A stretch of 54,442 bases of DNA from Legionellales bacterium UBA4759 (GCA_002403515.1 DHHZ01000075.1:820-55261), one strand, 5' to 3'; shown: positions 8,283-17,293, counted from the first letter of the stretch. Made by a program: numbers and translations. Notes: generated by a model not told the origin, from the letters alone.

Positions 8283-8840
8283 ATGCGAACCAAAGTATGG
8301 ATGGCAGTATTACCTGTAGTTGTATTGGCTGGTTGTCAAAATAATAGCATTCCCATCGTTGATGATGCTGGGCATGTTCATTATACCGCAGCAATGGATT
8401 CAGATTCACGAGGAAGTTTTTCATTCCCATCCACCAGAGCGGCAACAGGACATAAAGTATTCGTGTTCGACCCAAATATTCCTGCATGGGCAGCTTATGA
8501 TGCTAGCGGTAATTTGGTGAAAACTGGTAGTGCATCTGGTGGACGAGACTTTTGTCCAGATGTCAACCGAGAATGCCGTACAGTCACAGGGACTTTCCAT
8601 GTGTACTCTAAAAAAGGACCTGAATGTAAATCAAGTGTCTATCCTGTAGAAACCAATGGTGGTGCAAAAATGCCTTATTGTATGCACTTTTTCCAAGGTT
8701 ACTCAATTCATGCGGCTTATGAAGTGCCCAAATGGAACGCATCACACGGTTGTATTCGCGTACTTCCTGATGCAGCCCGTTGGCTCAATCAAGAGTTCAT
8801 GGATGTTGGAACAACAGTTATTGTTAAACCTTACAATTAA
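8283..8840 (+). CDS. L,D-transpeptidase (YkuD domain) lipoprotein
   Basis: Periplasmic L,D-transpeptidase-family enzyme that would form 3-3 peptidoglycan cross-links or attach protein to peptidoglycan. With the start at ATG 8283 (MRTKVWMAVL), preceded by AGGAGG six bases upstream, there are 185 residues and a lipobox LAGC with Cys18. The catalytic block is intact: H143 in YSIHAA and SHGCIRV at 154-160 with nucleophile Cys157. An in-frame start at 8265 would disrupt the signal sequence and lacks a site. Extra Cys residues (91, 98, 115, 133) could form disulfides. Physiological substrate is not determined by sequence. Confidence 0.93.
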   Translation: MRTKVWMAVLPVVVLAGCQNNSIPIVDDAGHVHYTAAMDSDSRGSFSFPSTRAATGHKVFVFDPNIPAWAAYDASGNLVKTGSASGGRDFCPDVNRECRTVTGTFHVYSKKGPECKSSVYPVETNGGAKMPYCMHFFQGYSIHAAYEVPKWNASHGCIRVLPDAARWLNQEFMDVGTTVIVKPYN

Positions 8841-8844
8841 TATG

Positions 8845-8862
8845 CTTGCTATTTTTAGCAAG
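8845..8862 (+). other. Perfect 7-bp hairpin between ldt and lipA
   Basis: CTTGCTA (8845-8851), loop TTTT, TAGCAAG (8856-8862), five bases after the L,D-transpeptidase stop. It is not followed by a T-run, so it may be an inefficient terminator, an mRNA 3'-end stabiliser, or a spacer structure ahead of the second hairpin at 8875-8904. Confidence 0.5.
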
Positions 8863-8874
8863 ATTTGGGATGAT

Positions 8875-8904
8875 CGCATAGTTGTTTTTAGGAGCAGCTA
8901 TGCG
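8875..8904 (+). promoter_or_regulatory. Hairpin sequestering the lipA ribosome-binding site and start codon
   Basis: CGCATAGTTG (8875-8884) can pair with CAGCTATGCG (8895-8904): ten base pairs, nine Watson-Crick and one T-G wobble. The ten-base loop carries the GGAG Shine-Dalgarno (8891-8894) and the lipA ATG (8900-8902) lies inside the 3' arm. Such a structure would limit initiation until melted or remodelled. The pairing is seen directly; a regulatory role is inference. Confidence 0.5.
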
Positions 8905-9898
8905 AAAACTTCAAGATATTCCAATTAAAGTTCAAAGTGGTGATAAATATCAAACCGAGCAAGGTTTTTCTGCTATCAAAGATGGCATCAAATCTTGTGA
9001 AGGTAAAACTCATACTCGTTTGCCAAAACCAGAATGGCTGCGCGTACAAATTTCATCTTCCCCTGAATATCAAAAAGTCAAAGACAAAGTTCGAGAACAT
9101 CGATTATCGACAGTCTGTGAAGAAGCCAAGTGCCCAAACATCAGTGAATGTTGGTCACATGGTACAGCAACTATCATGCTGATGGGCGCTGTTTGTACCA
9201 GAGCATGTCGTTTCTGCTCTGTAGACACTGGCAATCCCAAAGGGTGGCTCGATGAGCAAGAGCCTGAAAATACAGCCAAAACTGTCGAATTAATGAATTT
9301 AGAGTATGTGGTTTTAACCTCGGTCAATCGTGACGATTTATCCGATGGTGGTGCAAATCATTATGCCAAATCTATTCGATTGATTAAAGAACGTTGCCCC
9401 TCTACAAAAGTTGAAGCATTAACCCCAGATTTTCAAGGCGAAGAATCGGCAATTGCCACATTGTTAGATAGTGGTGTAGATGTTTTTGCTCAAAATGTTG
9501 AAACTGTTGAGCGCCTGACGCATCCGGTCAGAGACCCTAGAGCAGGTTACTGGCAAACGATTAAAGTCTTAGGCTATGCCAAGCAATACCGTCCCGATGT
9601 ATTGACCAAAACAAGCCTCATGCTTGGCTTGGGTGAAACCTTTGAAGAAATTGAAAAAACCATGGATGATTTGCGAGCGCATGGTGTTGATATTCTTACT
9701 CTTGGACAATATCTCCAGCCCACTCCAAACCATTTACCCATTGAGTGCTTTGTTTCTCCCGAAGAGTTTAATCAATTGCGTGAAATAGGTCTTAAAAAAG
9801 GTTTTTTTGAAGTGGCTGCAGGCCCTATGGTACGTTCCAGTTACCGTGCTGATAGAGTCTTTAAAAAAGACAATTTGGGATTAAATCTCAAAGACTAA
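8900..9898 (+). CDS. lipA: Lipoyl synthase
   Basis: Radical SAM enzyme that inserts two sulfurs into the octanoyl chain on lipoyl domains of pyruvate and 2-oxoglutarate dehydrogenases and the glycine cleavage H protein. With the start at ATG 8900 (MRKLQDIPIK) there are 332 residues. The auxiliary cluster motif C73-x4-C78-x5-C84 and the radical SAM motif C99-x3-C103-x2-C106 are present, as is the C-terminal RSSYRAD whose Ser ligates the auxiliary cluster. A TTG at 8882 would add six residues, but the GGAG site favours 8900. No lipB is adjacent. Its last 18 bases overlap the convergent PQ-loop gene. Confidence 0.97.
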   Translation: MRKLQDIPIKVQSGDKYQTEQGFSAIKDGIKSCEGKTHTRLPKPEWLRVQISSSPEYQKVKDKVREHRLSTVCEEAKCPNISECWSHGTATIMLMGAVCTRACRFCSVDTGNPKGWLDEQEPENTAKTVELMNLEYVVLTSVNRDDLSDGGANHYAKSIRLIKERCPSTKVEALTPDFQGEESAIATLLDSGVDVFAQNVETVERLTHPVRDPRAGYWQTIKVLGYAKQYRPDVLTKTSLMLGLGETFEEIEKTMDDLRAHGVDILTLGQYLQPTPNHLPIECFVSPEEFNQLREIGLKKGFFEVAAGPMVRSSYRADRVFKKDNLGLNLKD

Positions 9899-10519
9899 AG
9901 ACTCGCGCTTAGAGACTATTTGATAAACCAAATACGTCTTTAAGCCTAAACTTATAAACGTTCCCCACTGATTTGCGTTATCCCAATGAAGGCAAACCGC
10001 GGATATCAAATCGCAAATACTTAAAGTAATACTCAAACCCAAATACGACAAGTTGATGGCATCACGTGGCAATTTATTCTGATGATATTGAACAATTTGC
10101 GGAATAAAGTGTACCAAAAATAAAATTCTTGAAACCCAGGCTTGAAATTTATATTGCCAAACTTCACCTGGGAAAGAAATGCATAACAAAAGCGGCCATA
10201 AAATACTTAAAAACCCTAACAAAAGCATTTTGACGTCTTTGCGATGCTCTTTATTCAGACGATAAAAAAACCACTGCAGATGTTGGGTTGAAAGGCAGAC
10301 CAAACCAATCACAGAAACGCACAGATATTGCCAAGGCATATGCTTACTCAGACCATAAAACAAATCGCAACTATAGGCCTGCAAAATCATCATGTGCATC
10401 AAAAAACTCATATTTTGAAAAGCTTGATGACGAGCATTGTGATAGATTTGGGGCAAATAAAGAATGAGGTACAGTCCAAAAGCAAGGTTAAGGAATAAAT
10501 GACCAATCGTCTCTGACAT
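9881..10519 (-). CDS. PQ-loop repeat membrane protein
   Basis: An inner-membrane protein of 212 residues with about seven hydrophobic helices. Two PQ motifs, YLPQIYHN near residue 23 and HFIPQIVQYH in the second half, each followed by a triple-helix bundle, are the hallmark of the PQ-loop family (cystinosin, SWEET and semiSWEET relatives). Family members move sugars, amino acids or other small solutes; the substrate cannot be read from sequence. It is transcribed towards lipA and its 3' end overlaps lipA by 18 bases. Confidence 0.78.
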   Translation of the reverse strand: MSETIGHLFLNLAFGLYLILYLPQIYHNARHQAFQNMSFLMHMMILQAYSCDLFYGLSKHMPWQYLCVSVIGLVCLSTQHLQWFFYRLNKEHRKDVKMLLLGFLSILWPLLLCISFPGEVWQYKFQAWVSRILFLVHFIPQIVQYHQNKLPRDAINLSYLGLSITLSICDLISAVCLHWDNANQWGTFISLGLKTYLVYQIVSKRESLVFEI

Positions 10520-10674
10520 AAATCAATGGTTCTGGGATAATGAGGCATCATTTTGCCTTGTATTCATCAGCAATGCAATACGCTTTTAACATCTCTTTTG
10601 ATTTTTTTTATTTCATTTTGTAGTTAAAATGCATTAAAAAAGTTATCAAGATGGGCTTTTTTTGTTTTTTATTT

Positions 10675-10680
10675 TATAAT
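10675..10680 (+). promoter_or_regulatory. Candidate -10 element for the 10710 gene
   Basis: A perfect TATAAT lies 30 bases before the ATG of the ankyrin-like gene, in the 190-base gap between two divergent genes. No convincing -35 is seen at 16-18 bases upstream, so this is a weak call. The rest of the gap (10520-10709) holds only AT-rich sequence. Confidence 0.35.
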
Positions 10681-10709
10681 GTGCGCAAAAAATATTATGG
10701 TGTAATTTT

Positions 10710-12089
10710 ATGTATCACTTTCGTCATGCAAGCCTCAATAGTTTAGCCTTATTATTTCAGTTTTATCTTTATGACAAGCGTTATCAACTCGAGTTGTATA
10801 TTGAAATCATGAGAATGAGTCTAGAAGAATTGTGTGAGGAAAATGAGAATATTGGGAGCTTATACACTGCTTTGTGTTATGACCCCCAAATCAATCAACA
10901 TCCTCATTTTGAAGCGGGTTTTATTTACTTAGTGAATACTATCAATTTTCGATTGATGACTATGAATGCAAGGAATCAAGCCGCTTCCATGCTATTGGCT
11001 CAAAATCAAGAACAAAAACCTATTTTTTTGATTGAGTTGTTGCGTTTAAAATATTTTGCAGCGGCACAGCAAACATTCAAATTTATTCGCTTTGCGACTG
11101 CTGAATCAATTATTTCAAAAACAAAAGCTCGCTTGGCCTTTTATCAAACCAATAAGAATGGTCTATCTTATCTCAAAGAGATGAGTCAGTTCTTGCGTGT
11201 TGATGAAGTTGAAAAAATTGCACTCATTCTAATCCATGCAAGAATTGATTTAAATATTCATCCGCTTTTCATTCAAGACTGGTTGTATTCAATCCTGAAT
11301 GCACCTATAAGACATCCAAGAGAGGTCTTTCTCAACAAAAATATTCATGCACAAAATCGTCAAGGCTTTTTAAGTGCATTTTTATTGATGTTAAAACATG
11401 GGGTTTTTGAAAAGTCATCATGGCGGTTGTTTTATGATATTCCAGGCGATGATTTCTCTGTGATGGATAAAATCATAGGAAGAAAAGAACTCGATGATTC
11501 AGTTTTATCTGAGTATCTTTACTTTATAAAGCGATTATTTAATCAAGAATATCTTTCTTATGAAGAACTTACAAATGTGATTTTTTTTCATAAGAAAGCG
11601 GGATACTCCCCCTTGCTTCAAATTTTATATTTAGGAAAAATAGGTCGCTTACAACATTATTTAGATTTTATTAATGTATTATTTGAAAAAGGGCATATGG
11701 CTATTTGTGATATTCGCGAAACGCTGATGAAAACCAATTCCCACGGATATACTGCTTTGTATCAAGCGATTAATAATTTCTCGCCAGATATTCCAAGCTA
11801 TTATTTGAATTTTTATATGAAGTTTTTTAGCGTTATGGAAGTCTATAATACTTTAACTTATGGCTCTGAAAACATGCAGACGGGGCGACAGATTCGATAT
11901 TATTGTGCCCATGATAAAGAGCATTGGATGCAAACCAATGGGATGATGACACGCTTGAGAAGACAAATTGAACGTGATCTTCAAATTGAACCCCTCAGGT
12001 CAGAAGGTGAGTCTCCTGTCCCAGGGTATTTATCGCCTATTCAAGTCGATAGACGATTTTCCCCCATTAATTGCCCAATGCCTCGCTAG
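10710..12089 (+). CDS. Orphan helical protein with ankyrin-like segments; effector candidate
   Basis: Unrecognised 459-residue protein with no signal peptide or TM helix. It is helical throughout. The second half contains degenerate ankyrin-like turns: NRQGFLSAFLLMLKHG (217-231), AGYSPLLQILYLGKIGRL (297-313) and NSHGYTALYQAINNF (343-357). The last matches the GxTALxxAI core of ankyrin repeats well. Cytosolic ankyrin-like orphans of this size are common among effectors of intracellular Legionellales, which is the only basis for the effector suggestion. The C-terminal 40 residues are Pro/Arg-rich. The 3' end overlaps the convergent rhomboid gene by 23 bases. Confidence 0.65.
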   Translation: MYHFRHASLNSLALLFQFYLYDKRYQLELYIEIMRMSLEELCEENENIGSLYTALCYDPQINQHPHFEAGFIYLVNTINFRLMTMNARNQAASMLLAQNQEQKPIFLIELLRLKYFAAAQQTFKFIRFATAESIISKTKARLAFYQTNKNGLSYLKEMSQFLRVDEVEKIALILIHARIDLNIHPLFIQDWLYSILNAPIRHPREVFLNKNIHAQNRQGFLSAFLLMLKHGVFEKSSWRLFYDIPGDDFSVMDKIIGRKELDDSVLSEYLYFIKRLFNQEYLSYEELTNVIFFHKKAGYSPLLQILYLGKIGRLQHYLDFINVLFEKGHMAICDIRETLMKTNSHGYTALYQAINNFSPDIPSYYLNFYMKFFSVMEVYNTLTYGSENMQTGRQIRYYCAHDKEHWMQTNGMMTRLRRQIERDLQIEPLRSEGESPVPGYLSPIQVDRRFSPINCPMPR

Positions 12090-12732
12090 CAGTAATTAAC
12101 ATATCAGGGGCCTTTATCCAATAAGGCCTCTCAAATATGACTTGATGGAAAAAGGGGAAGTAATGCCCTAGTAAATAGATGCCCATGCCTGTGATAAGCC
12201 CTATTAAGTGTCCTTCCCAAGACACGCGGTCTTCTGATGGAAAAATACCAATGAAAATACCGATAAAATAATAGATGCATATGAATCCAATCGCGAGATT
12301 GAGAATGCTGTTGGTATTGAATAAGGCATCAGTGACTAAAAAACCCCAGTATGCGGTCACCAGCGCACTTGCACCAATATGAATTCCAGGTCTTGCAAAA
12401 AGCCATATGAGTGCGCCACTCGCCACAATCAGTATCCAAGATATTTGCCAATAGAATTCATAACCATAGACCATAAGCATGACACTCAGAATCAATAAGG
12501 GAATGAGGTTAAAGAAAAAGTGATTAAAATTGGCATGAATAAAAGGGGCAAACACAATGCCTTGTAATCCAAATAACTTTCTTGGGTGAATTCCCAAAAG
12601 ACCCAGTAAACCTCTTGTAGCTAAATTGACAAGCAATAAGACAAAAAGTAATAGACTAAGCTCTCCCAAATAAACCAAGGCATGTTGAATAACCATTTGT
12701 ATATAAACCATCAGGTTAGCGAGATTTTCCAT
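12067..12732 (-). CDS. Rhomboid-family intramembrane serine protease
   Basis: Membrane-embedded serine protease that cleaves TM helices of other membrane proteins. Starting at ATG 12732 (MENLANLMVY, with AAGGAAA upstream) gives 221 residues and six or so TM helices. The catalytic serine is in GASA (Ser122) and the catalytic His is in SWEGHLIGLITG (His175). The HANFNH segment (66-71) and Asn75 match the oxyanion-side residues of the family. A TTG start 42 bases upstream lies deep inside xseA and is unlikely. The gene overlaps the end of xseA by 17 bases and is probably co-transcribed with it. Natural substrate unknown. Confidence 0.88.
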   Translation of the reverse strand: MENLANLMVYIQMVIQHALVYLGELSLLLFVLLLVNLATRGLLGLLGIHPRKLFGLQGIVFAPFIHANFNHFFFNLIPLLILSVMLMVYGYEFYWQISWILIVASGALIWLFARPGIHIGASALVTAYWGFLVTDALFNTNSILNLAIGFICIYYFIGIFIGIFPSEDRVSWEGHLIGLITGMGIYLLGHYFPFFHQVIFERPYWIKAPDMLITASEALGN

Positions 12733-14080
12733 GGATAATTTCCTTGGTAATACTGATAATTTGCCCTTGAGCAAGGGTTAAATGAATTTCATCACCAAAA
12801 CTTGCGGCATTGGCATTGGTGAGAACTTTATTTTTTAAGGTCGCAATTGCATATCCGCGTTGCAAAGTGGCATAAGGGCTTAACGTCATTAATTTTTGTT
12901 GAAATTGATGCAAGTTCACTTGCTTTTTTTCCAATTGGCGATTGGTATTTTGAACAATTGCTTTTTGTAGATTTTGTAATTTCTCATGTTGGAGAATCAA
13001 GCGATTAATTGGCTTTTGAACTTCAAGACGCTGATGAAGCAAAGCTTGAAGATGTCGTTTTTTTATTAAAATTTGTTGGCTTTTATCTTTCAATAATCGA
13101 GTGGCGTAATCCAATTGTTGCCAGGGTTGTAACAATATTTTTTCTGGAGAACCCAAATGACTTTGACACCATTTGAGTTGCATTTTCTTTCTTTGCATGC
13201 AATTTTGCATTAATAGTACTAATCGAGAGCGCCATTGCTGCAATTGTAACAGGAGGTCTTTTTGATTGGGTGTGGCTTTTTCTGCTGCTGCAGTTGGTGT
13301 TGCTGCTCTTTGATCTGCGACAAAATCAGCAATGGTAAAGTCTGTTTCATGCCCAATGCCGCTAATGATGGGTGTTTTGCAGTTAGCAATTTTCAAGGCC
13401 AAATCTTCATGGTTGAAAGCCCATAAGTCTTCAATGCTGCCACCACCTCTGGCTAAAATGATACAGTCAATGGAGGTGTCAGATTGCGCTTTATCAATGG
13501 CTTCAATCAATTGCAGGTAAGCATGCACTCCTTGAACCTCAGAGGGGAAAAGGGTGGTTTTGGCAAGAGGGTAGCGTCTTTGTAAAGTGCTTTGTATATC
13601 ATGAAGTGCTGCCCCTTTAGGGGAGGTGATAATACCTATGTGTTTGGGAAACTTCGGAATGGGTTTTTTTCTGCTTTCATCAAAAAGCCCCATTTGACCT
13701 AATTTATTTTTTAAGGCAATGAATTGTTGATACAAAAGACCAAGGCCTGTATCTTGAATGCGCGATACAATGAGTTGATAATCTCCACGTGGCTCATACA
13801 AACTGATTTTCCCATAGGCCACCACTTCTTGCCCATTTTTAAGAGTTATCGCTGATTGGCGCTGTACGGTCATAAAAAAAGCGCATCTGACTTGAGCTTT
13901 ATTATCCTTTAATGTGAAATAAAAATGACCAGAGCTGGCATGGACTAAATTAGAAATTTCGCCAGAAACTGCAACGTGGCTTAATTGTGCTTCAAGGGCA
14001 AATTTTGCTTTGGCATTTAATTCTGCCACAGTAATAATTGGAATGTCTGACATGGAAATCATCAATGATAAATCACTCAT
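12716..14080 (-). CDS. xseA: Exodeoxyribonuclease VII large subunit
   Basis: Catalytic subunit of exonuclease VII, which degrades single-stranded DNA into oligonucleotides together with several XseB copies. The 454 residues begin with the OB-fold (ITVAELNAKAKFALEAQLSHVAVSGEISN) and continue with the catalytic domain (GIITSPKGAALHDI, ILARGGGSIEDLWAFNHEDLA, GIGHETDFTIADFVADQRAATPTAAAE). A long Gln/Lys-rich coiled coil follows, and the C-terminal LSPYATLQRGYAIA motif is present. The start may be ATG 14080 or the in-frame ATG at 14053 (MSDIPIITVAE), which matches the usual N-terminus; neither has a strong ribosome-binding site. No xseB lies in the window. Confidence 0.96.
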   Translation of the reverse strand: MSDLSLMISMSDIPIITVAELNAKAKFALEAQLSHVAVSGEISNLVHASSGHFYFTLKDNKAQVRCAFFMTVQRQSAITLKNGQEVVAYGKISLYEPRGDYQLIVSRIQDTGLGLLYQQFIALKNKLGQMGLFDESRKKPIPKFPKHIGIITSPKGAALHDIQSTLQRRYPLAKTTLFPSEVQGVHAYLQLIEAIDKAQSDTSIDCIILARGGGSIEDLWAFNHEDLALKIANCKTPIISGIGHETDFTIADFVADQRAATPTAAAEKATPNQKDLLLQLQQWRSRLVLLMQNCMQRKKMQLKWCQSHLGSPEKILLQPWQQLDYATRLLKDKSQQILIKKRHLQALLHQRLEVQKPINRLILQHEKLQNLQKAIVQNTNRQLEKKQVNLHQFQQKLMTLSPYATLQRGYAIATLKNKVLTNANAASFGDEIHLTLAQGQIISITKEIIHGKSR

Positions 14081-14111
14081 CTTAGCAAATCATCTTAAAA
14101 AAATATATGAT

Positions 14112-16316
14112 TTAAGGTTGAGCTTCTCTTGGTGTGAATACCTCTGCATACTCCTTGGGGTTTTGTTCTTTGAATAGGCTAAAAGCGCGTTTCATTTTGT
14201 TGAAATCAAATTGATTTTTTTTGATAAATTTTACAATACTGAATTGCTCAGAAAGCTCATCGCTTAGTTTATCCAGTTGTTGACGTAATTCTTTGACCTT
14301 GCCACCACAGATGTTGCTGTTGATTCTCATTCGTAAATTGTATTTCTTACAAAGGTCAATCAAATTTATCATTTTATCAAATTGTTGAATGTGCGATTCA
14401 AAGCAACGCCCAATAGCATGGGCATTTTCAAGTTTTAGTTCTATGCCTTCTTGAATAAAGGGGGGCTGGAGGAAAAAGTTAAGAATTTTATTGGATTTAA
14501 AACAAGCCATTTTCCAGTAAATGTGTTCATGCCAAAATTGTCCAAACTCATATTCCACAAGCACATCATCCATGGCTTGGAGTTTTTTGATGAATAAGCG
14601 AATCATGCTGTTGAATTCTTCGGTATTGAGGTACTTAAAAAGACTCAAGTAAATCAGTGGCATTTTTTGAGTTTCATCTTGCATGGGGATGGTGATGTAA
14701 GGTTCTAGATAGGGTACAAGATTGGGGTTATGTTCAAAAAACTCATGGGAAAAAATTTCCATATGGTAATTAAAAATTACTGAAAAATATTTCGAGTTTT
14801 TAGAAAATAACGCTTCTTCTAATAAACTTCTATCAAATAAATAGATTTTTAAGAAATCCTGAATTTTTAGATAACTGGTTAAATCGGCAAATATCTTAAA
14901 TTTTCGCAGATGATAGCTTAAATAAAGCAAACTCATATGCATGTTTTCATACTTTAGAAGGGCGGTAGACAAAGAAAAGGAATCAATTTCTTGGACAATG
15001 CTTCGAACCAAATCAAGATTATCATCGCGATATGCCTGGTTCAAGCCAATTTCCAACAACAGGTGTTTGAAGTCATGTGCATCAATGTATTTAAAATAGC
15101 GAATACATTTGGGGAAATGTTTAATGAATGCTTTAAGATTATAAATTTTATGAGTTTGCGATAATCGGATTAAATAGCATAATACAATTTCTCCGATGGC
15201 ATCTTTGGTGTCATGAAGAATTTCAGATATGCCTTGTTCATCAGAAGCAGAAATAAAAAAATGTAAATTTTTACCTAAAAATAATCCAATATTTTTTTTG
15301 AGTTGTTCATATATTTTGATGTATTCATTCAAATTTTCTATTTCGATAGTAGTGATATCACTTAGACGAAAGGTAATTTGATTTTCTAAATCTTTAAGGC
15401 GGGTAGGAGAAAGTTCAGCAGAAAGTTGATTATCATAGTCAAAAATAGGTACAGGGCTAAGAAAGGAGCTCTCTGGAATTTCAATTAATCGAAAGGCATA
15501 ACTGCCCTCAGAAAGGGTCATATATTGTGCGGTTAATTCTTGAAAACGGGTATATATTCTTAGTAAAGTTGCCAATCGAGTGGTACTTAGAACATGCGCC
15601 TCCTCGTCCTCTTGAACTTGGTATAAACCAGATTCTCTTTTGATTTGCTCAATGAGTCCTCTATCTTGGTTGTATTTTTCAAAACTTAAACGCTCGAGTT
15701 TGAGTAAACACCAGCCTAAGCCTAAGCCAATTTTTCGTTGAGCAAAAAAATGTTCAGGCGATTCAGGACTTTGATGTTTAAAGTTTAAAATGGTATCCAG
15801 AGATTCTGTATAGAACTGCGCAATGTTTTGTGAAACAAAGTGATGATATTTTTTTAAACTGTCGAAAAAAGGTTGGCATAAGGCTTCAATGTGTTCAATA
15901 TTTTCTTTAATTTGTGTATCTTGTAAGACTTGTATTTCCAATTCTTCATTCATGGGTACTAAAAAATAAGGCAAAGCATTTCTATTAAAGTTCTCATCAA
16001 AATAAATATGGTATTGATAATGAAGTTCAGGATTGGAAGGATTTCTTACATAGCCTGTGTAGTGAATGCTGTGTTTGTGCGTTGTACCTTGGTTTCTATA
16101 AACACTTAAGTGATGTTCATATAATTTTAAACTCGGCGTTTTATTCAATAGGATGGTTTTTTTTGGTAATGCAAGGGGAATAATGAAATAGTCTCGATGT
16201 TGAAGACTGGTTTTGGATTGAATTAAAAAATCAGGCGCTATCGAATTAAGAATAGCATGTTCTAAATCGAGGGTTTGTAAACTAATGTATAAAGGATTAA
16301 TTTCGTCAGGTAACAT
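14112..16316 (-). CDS. 734-residue orphan helical protein; effector candidate
   Basis: I do not recognise this protein. It has no signal peptide or TM helix. An N-terminal mixed region (1-130), which includes HYTGYVRNPSNPELHYQYHIYFDEN, is followed by long helical stretches rich in Leu, Phe, Tyr, Lys and Glu. Parts of the middle (for example LKAFIKHFPKCIRYFKYIDAHDFKHLLLEIGLNQAYRDDNLDLVRSI) resemble degenerate helical-repeat solenoids. The C-terminus is charged and ends KEYAEVFTPREAQP. It lies upstream of xseA on the same strand with a 31-base gap, but its content does not suggest DNA metabolism. Size, composition and lack of motifs fit host-directed effectors of Legionellales; this is inference only. 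Confidence 0.6.
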   Translation of the reverse strand: MLPDEINPLYISLQTLDLEHAILNSIAPDFLIQSKTSLQHRDYFIIPLALPKKTILLNKTPSLKLYEHHLSVYRNQGTTHKHSIHYTGYVRNPSNPELHYQYHIYFDENFNRNALPYFLVPMNEELEIQVLQDTQIKENIEHIEALCQPFFDSLKKYHHFVSQNIAQFYTESLDTILNFKHQSPESPEHFFAQRKIGLGLGWCLLKLERLSFEKYNQDRGLIEQIKRESGLYQVQEDEEAHVLSTTRLATLLRIYTRFQELTAQYMTLSEGSYAFRLIEIPESSFLSPVPIFDYDNQLSAELSPTRLKDLENQITFRLSDITTIEIENLNEYIKIYEQLKKNIGLFLGKNLHFFISASDEQGISEILHDTKDAIGEIVLCYLIRLSQTHKIYNLKAFIKHFPKCIRYFKYIDAHDFKHLLLEIGLNQAYRDDNLDLVRSIVQEIDSFSLSTALLKYENMHMSLLYLSYHLRKFKIFADLTSYLKIQDFLKIYLFDRSLLEEALFSKNSKYFSVIFNYHMEIFSHEFFEHNPNLVPYLEPYITIPMQDETQKMPLIYLSLFKYLNTEEFNSMIRLFIKKLQAMDDVLVEYEFGQFWHEHIYWKMACFKSNKILNFFLQPPFIQEGIELKLENAHAIGRCFESHIQQFDKMINLIDLCKKYNLRMRINSNICGGKVKELRQQLDKLSDELSEQFSIVKFIKKNQFDFNKMKRAFSLFKEQNPKEYAEVFTPREAQP

Positions 16317-16434
16317 GAGATAGCGTAATTTTTAAAAAAATGATTATAAAATATTTAAAATGCATGTTCAAATAACATCTTAATTTCTAGAGAATAATAT
16401 GCTCTTTGGTGGCTTGAAGTTAAAAAAGCATTCA

Positions 16435-16464
16435 TTTACAAGGGATTATTGCTTATGTTATTCT
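16435..16464 (+). promoter_or_regulatory. Candidate sigma-70 promoter for mip
   Basis: TTTACA (16435-16440), 18-base spacer, TATTCT (16459-16464), in the 274-base gap 16317-16590, about 125 bases before the mip start. The match is 5/6 for the -35 and 4/6 for the -10. Nothing else stands out in this gap, the longest in the window without a gene. Confidence 0.45.
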
Positions 16465-16590
16465 GACTTCGTATTTAGTGGAAGAAAAAACTGATATGCG
16501 CTTTGATATACCCGCATAAAGCCTCAATCAACATCCCAAGAAGATGCTTGGTTGTATTTCACATTGGGAGCAGTATTAACGGAGAATGGA

Positions 16591-17283
16591 ATGAATTTAA
16601 AACCTTTATGGGTAGGTCTCACAGTATTAATGAGTGGTGGAGCTATAGCTCAAACCATGACCTTAGATACCGATCAGCAAAAAGTATCATACAGTATTGG
16701 TGTCGATTTAGGACGAAATATTAAAAAACAAAATCTAGATCTAGATGTTGCTGCAATTTCAAAAGGTTTACAAGATGGTTACACCGGTGGAGCGACTTTA
16801 CTTTCTGATGAAAAAATGAAAGAGGTTTTAATGACTTTTCAAAAAGATTTTGTAGCAAAACGCACAGCTGAAATGAATCAATTGGCGCAAAAGAATCAAG
16901 AGATGGGAAAAGCTTTTTTAGAAAATAATAAAAAGCAACCTGGCGTGGTTACCTTGCCTGATGGTTTACAATATAAAATTATTACCGCAGGCACCGGTCA
17001 AAAACCAGGCCCCAATGATACTGTGACCGTGAATTACACTGGTAAACTTATTAATGGACAAGTATTTGATAGCAGTGACAAACAAGGTCACCCTATTTCT
17101 TTCCAAGTGAATCAAGTGATTAAAGGCTGGACAGAAGTATTGCAGTTAATGCCAGCTGGCTCTACTTGGGAAGTTTATATTCCATCAGACTTGGCTTATG
17201 GTGCTCAATCTGTAGGCCCCATGATTGGTCCAAACGAAACTTTAATTTTTAATATTCAATTAATTTCTATTCAAAAAAAATAA
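16591..17283 (+). CDS. mip: Mip-like FKBP-type peptidyl-prolyl cis-trans isomerase
   Basis: Exported peptidyl-prolyl isomerase of the macrophage-infectivity-potentiator family. From ATG 16591 (MNLKPLWVGL, with GGAGAATGG just upstream) there are 230 residues: a signal peptide cleaved after about Ala20, a dimerisation and connecting-helix region (about 22-120), then the FKBP domain (GLQYKIITAGTG, TVNYTGKLINGQVFDSS, VIKGWTEVLQLMPAGSTWEVYIPSDLAYG). The N-terminal dimerisation domain plus C-terminal FKBP is the Legionella/Coxiella Mip layout. In those bacteria Mip supports intracellular infection; whether it does so here is inference. An upstream TTG at 16552 would break the signal peptide. Confidence 0.95.
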   Translation: MNLKPLWVGLTVLMSGGAIAQTMTLDTDQQKVSYSIGVDLGRNIKKQNLDLDVAAISKGLQDGYTGGATLLSDEKMKEVLMTFQKDFVAKRTAEMNQLAQKNQEMGKAFLENNKKQPGVVTLPDGLQYKIITAGTGQKPGPNDTVTVNYTGKLINGQVFDSSDKQGHPISFQVNQVIKGWTEVLQLMPAGSTWEVYIPSDLAYGAQSVGPMIGPNETLIFNIQLISIQKK

Positions 17284-17293
17284 TGTGAAGAAG

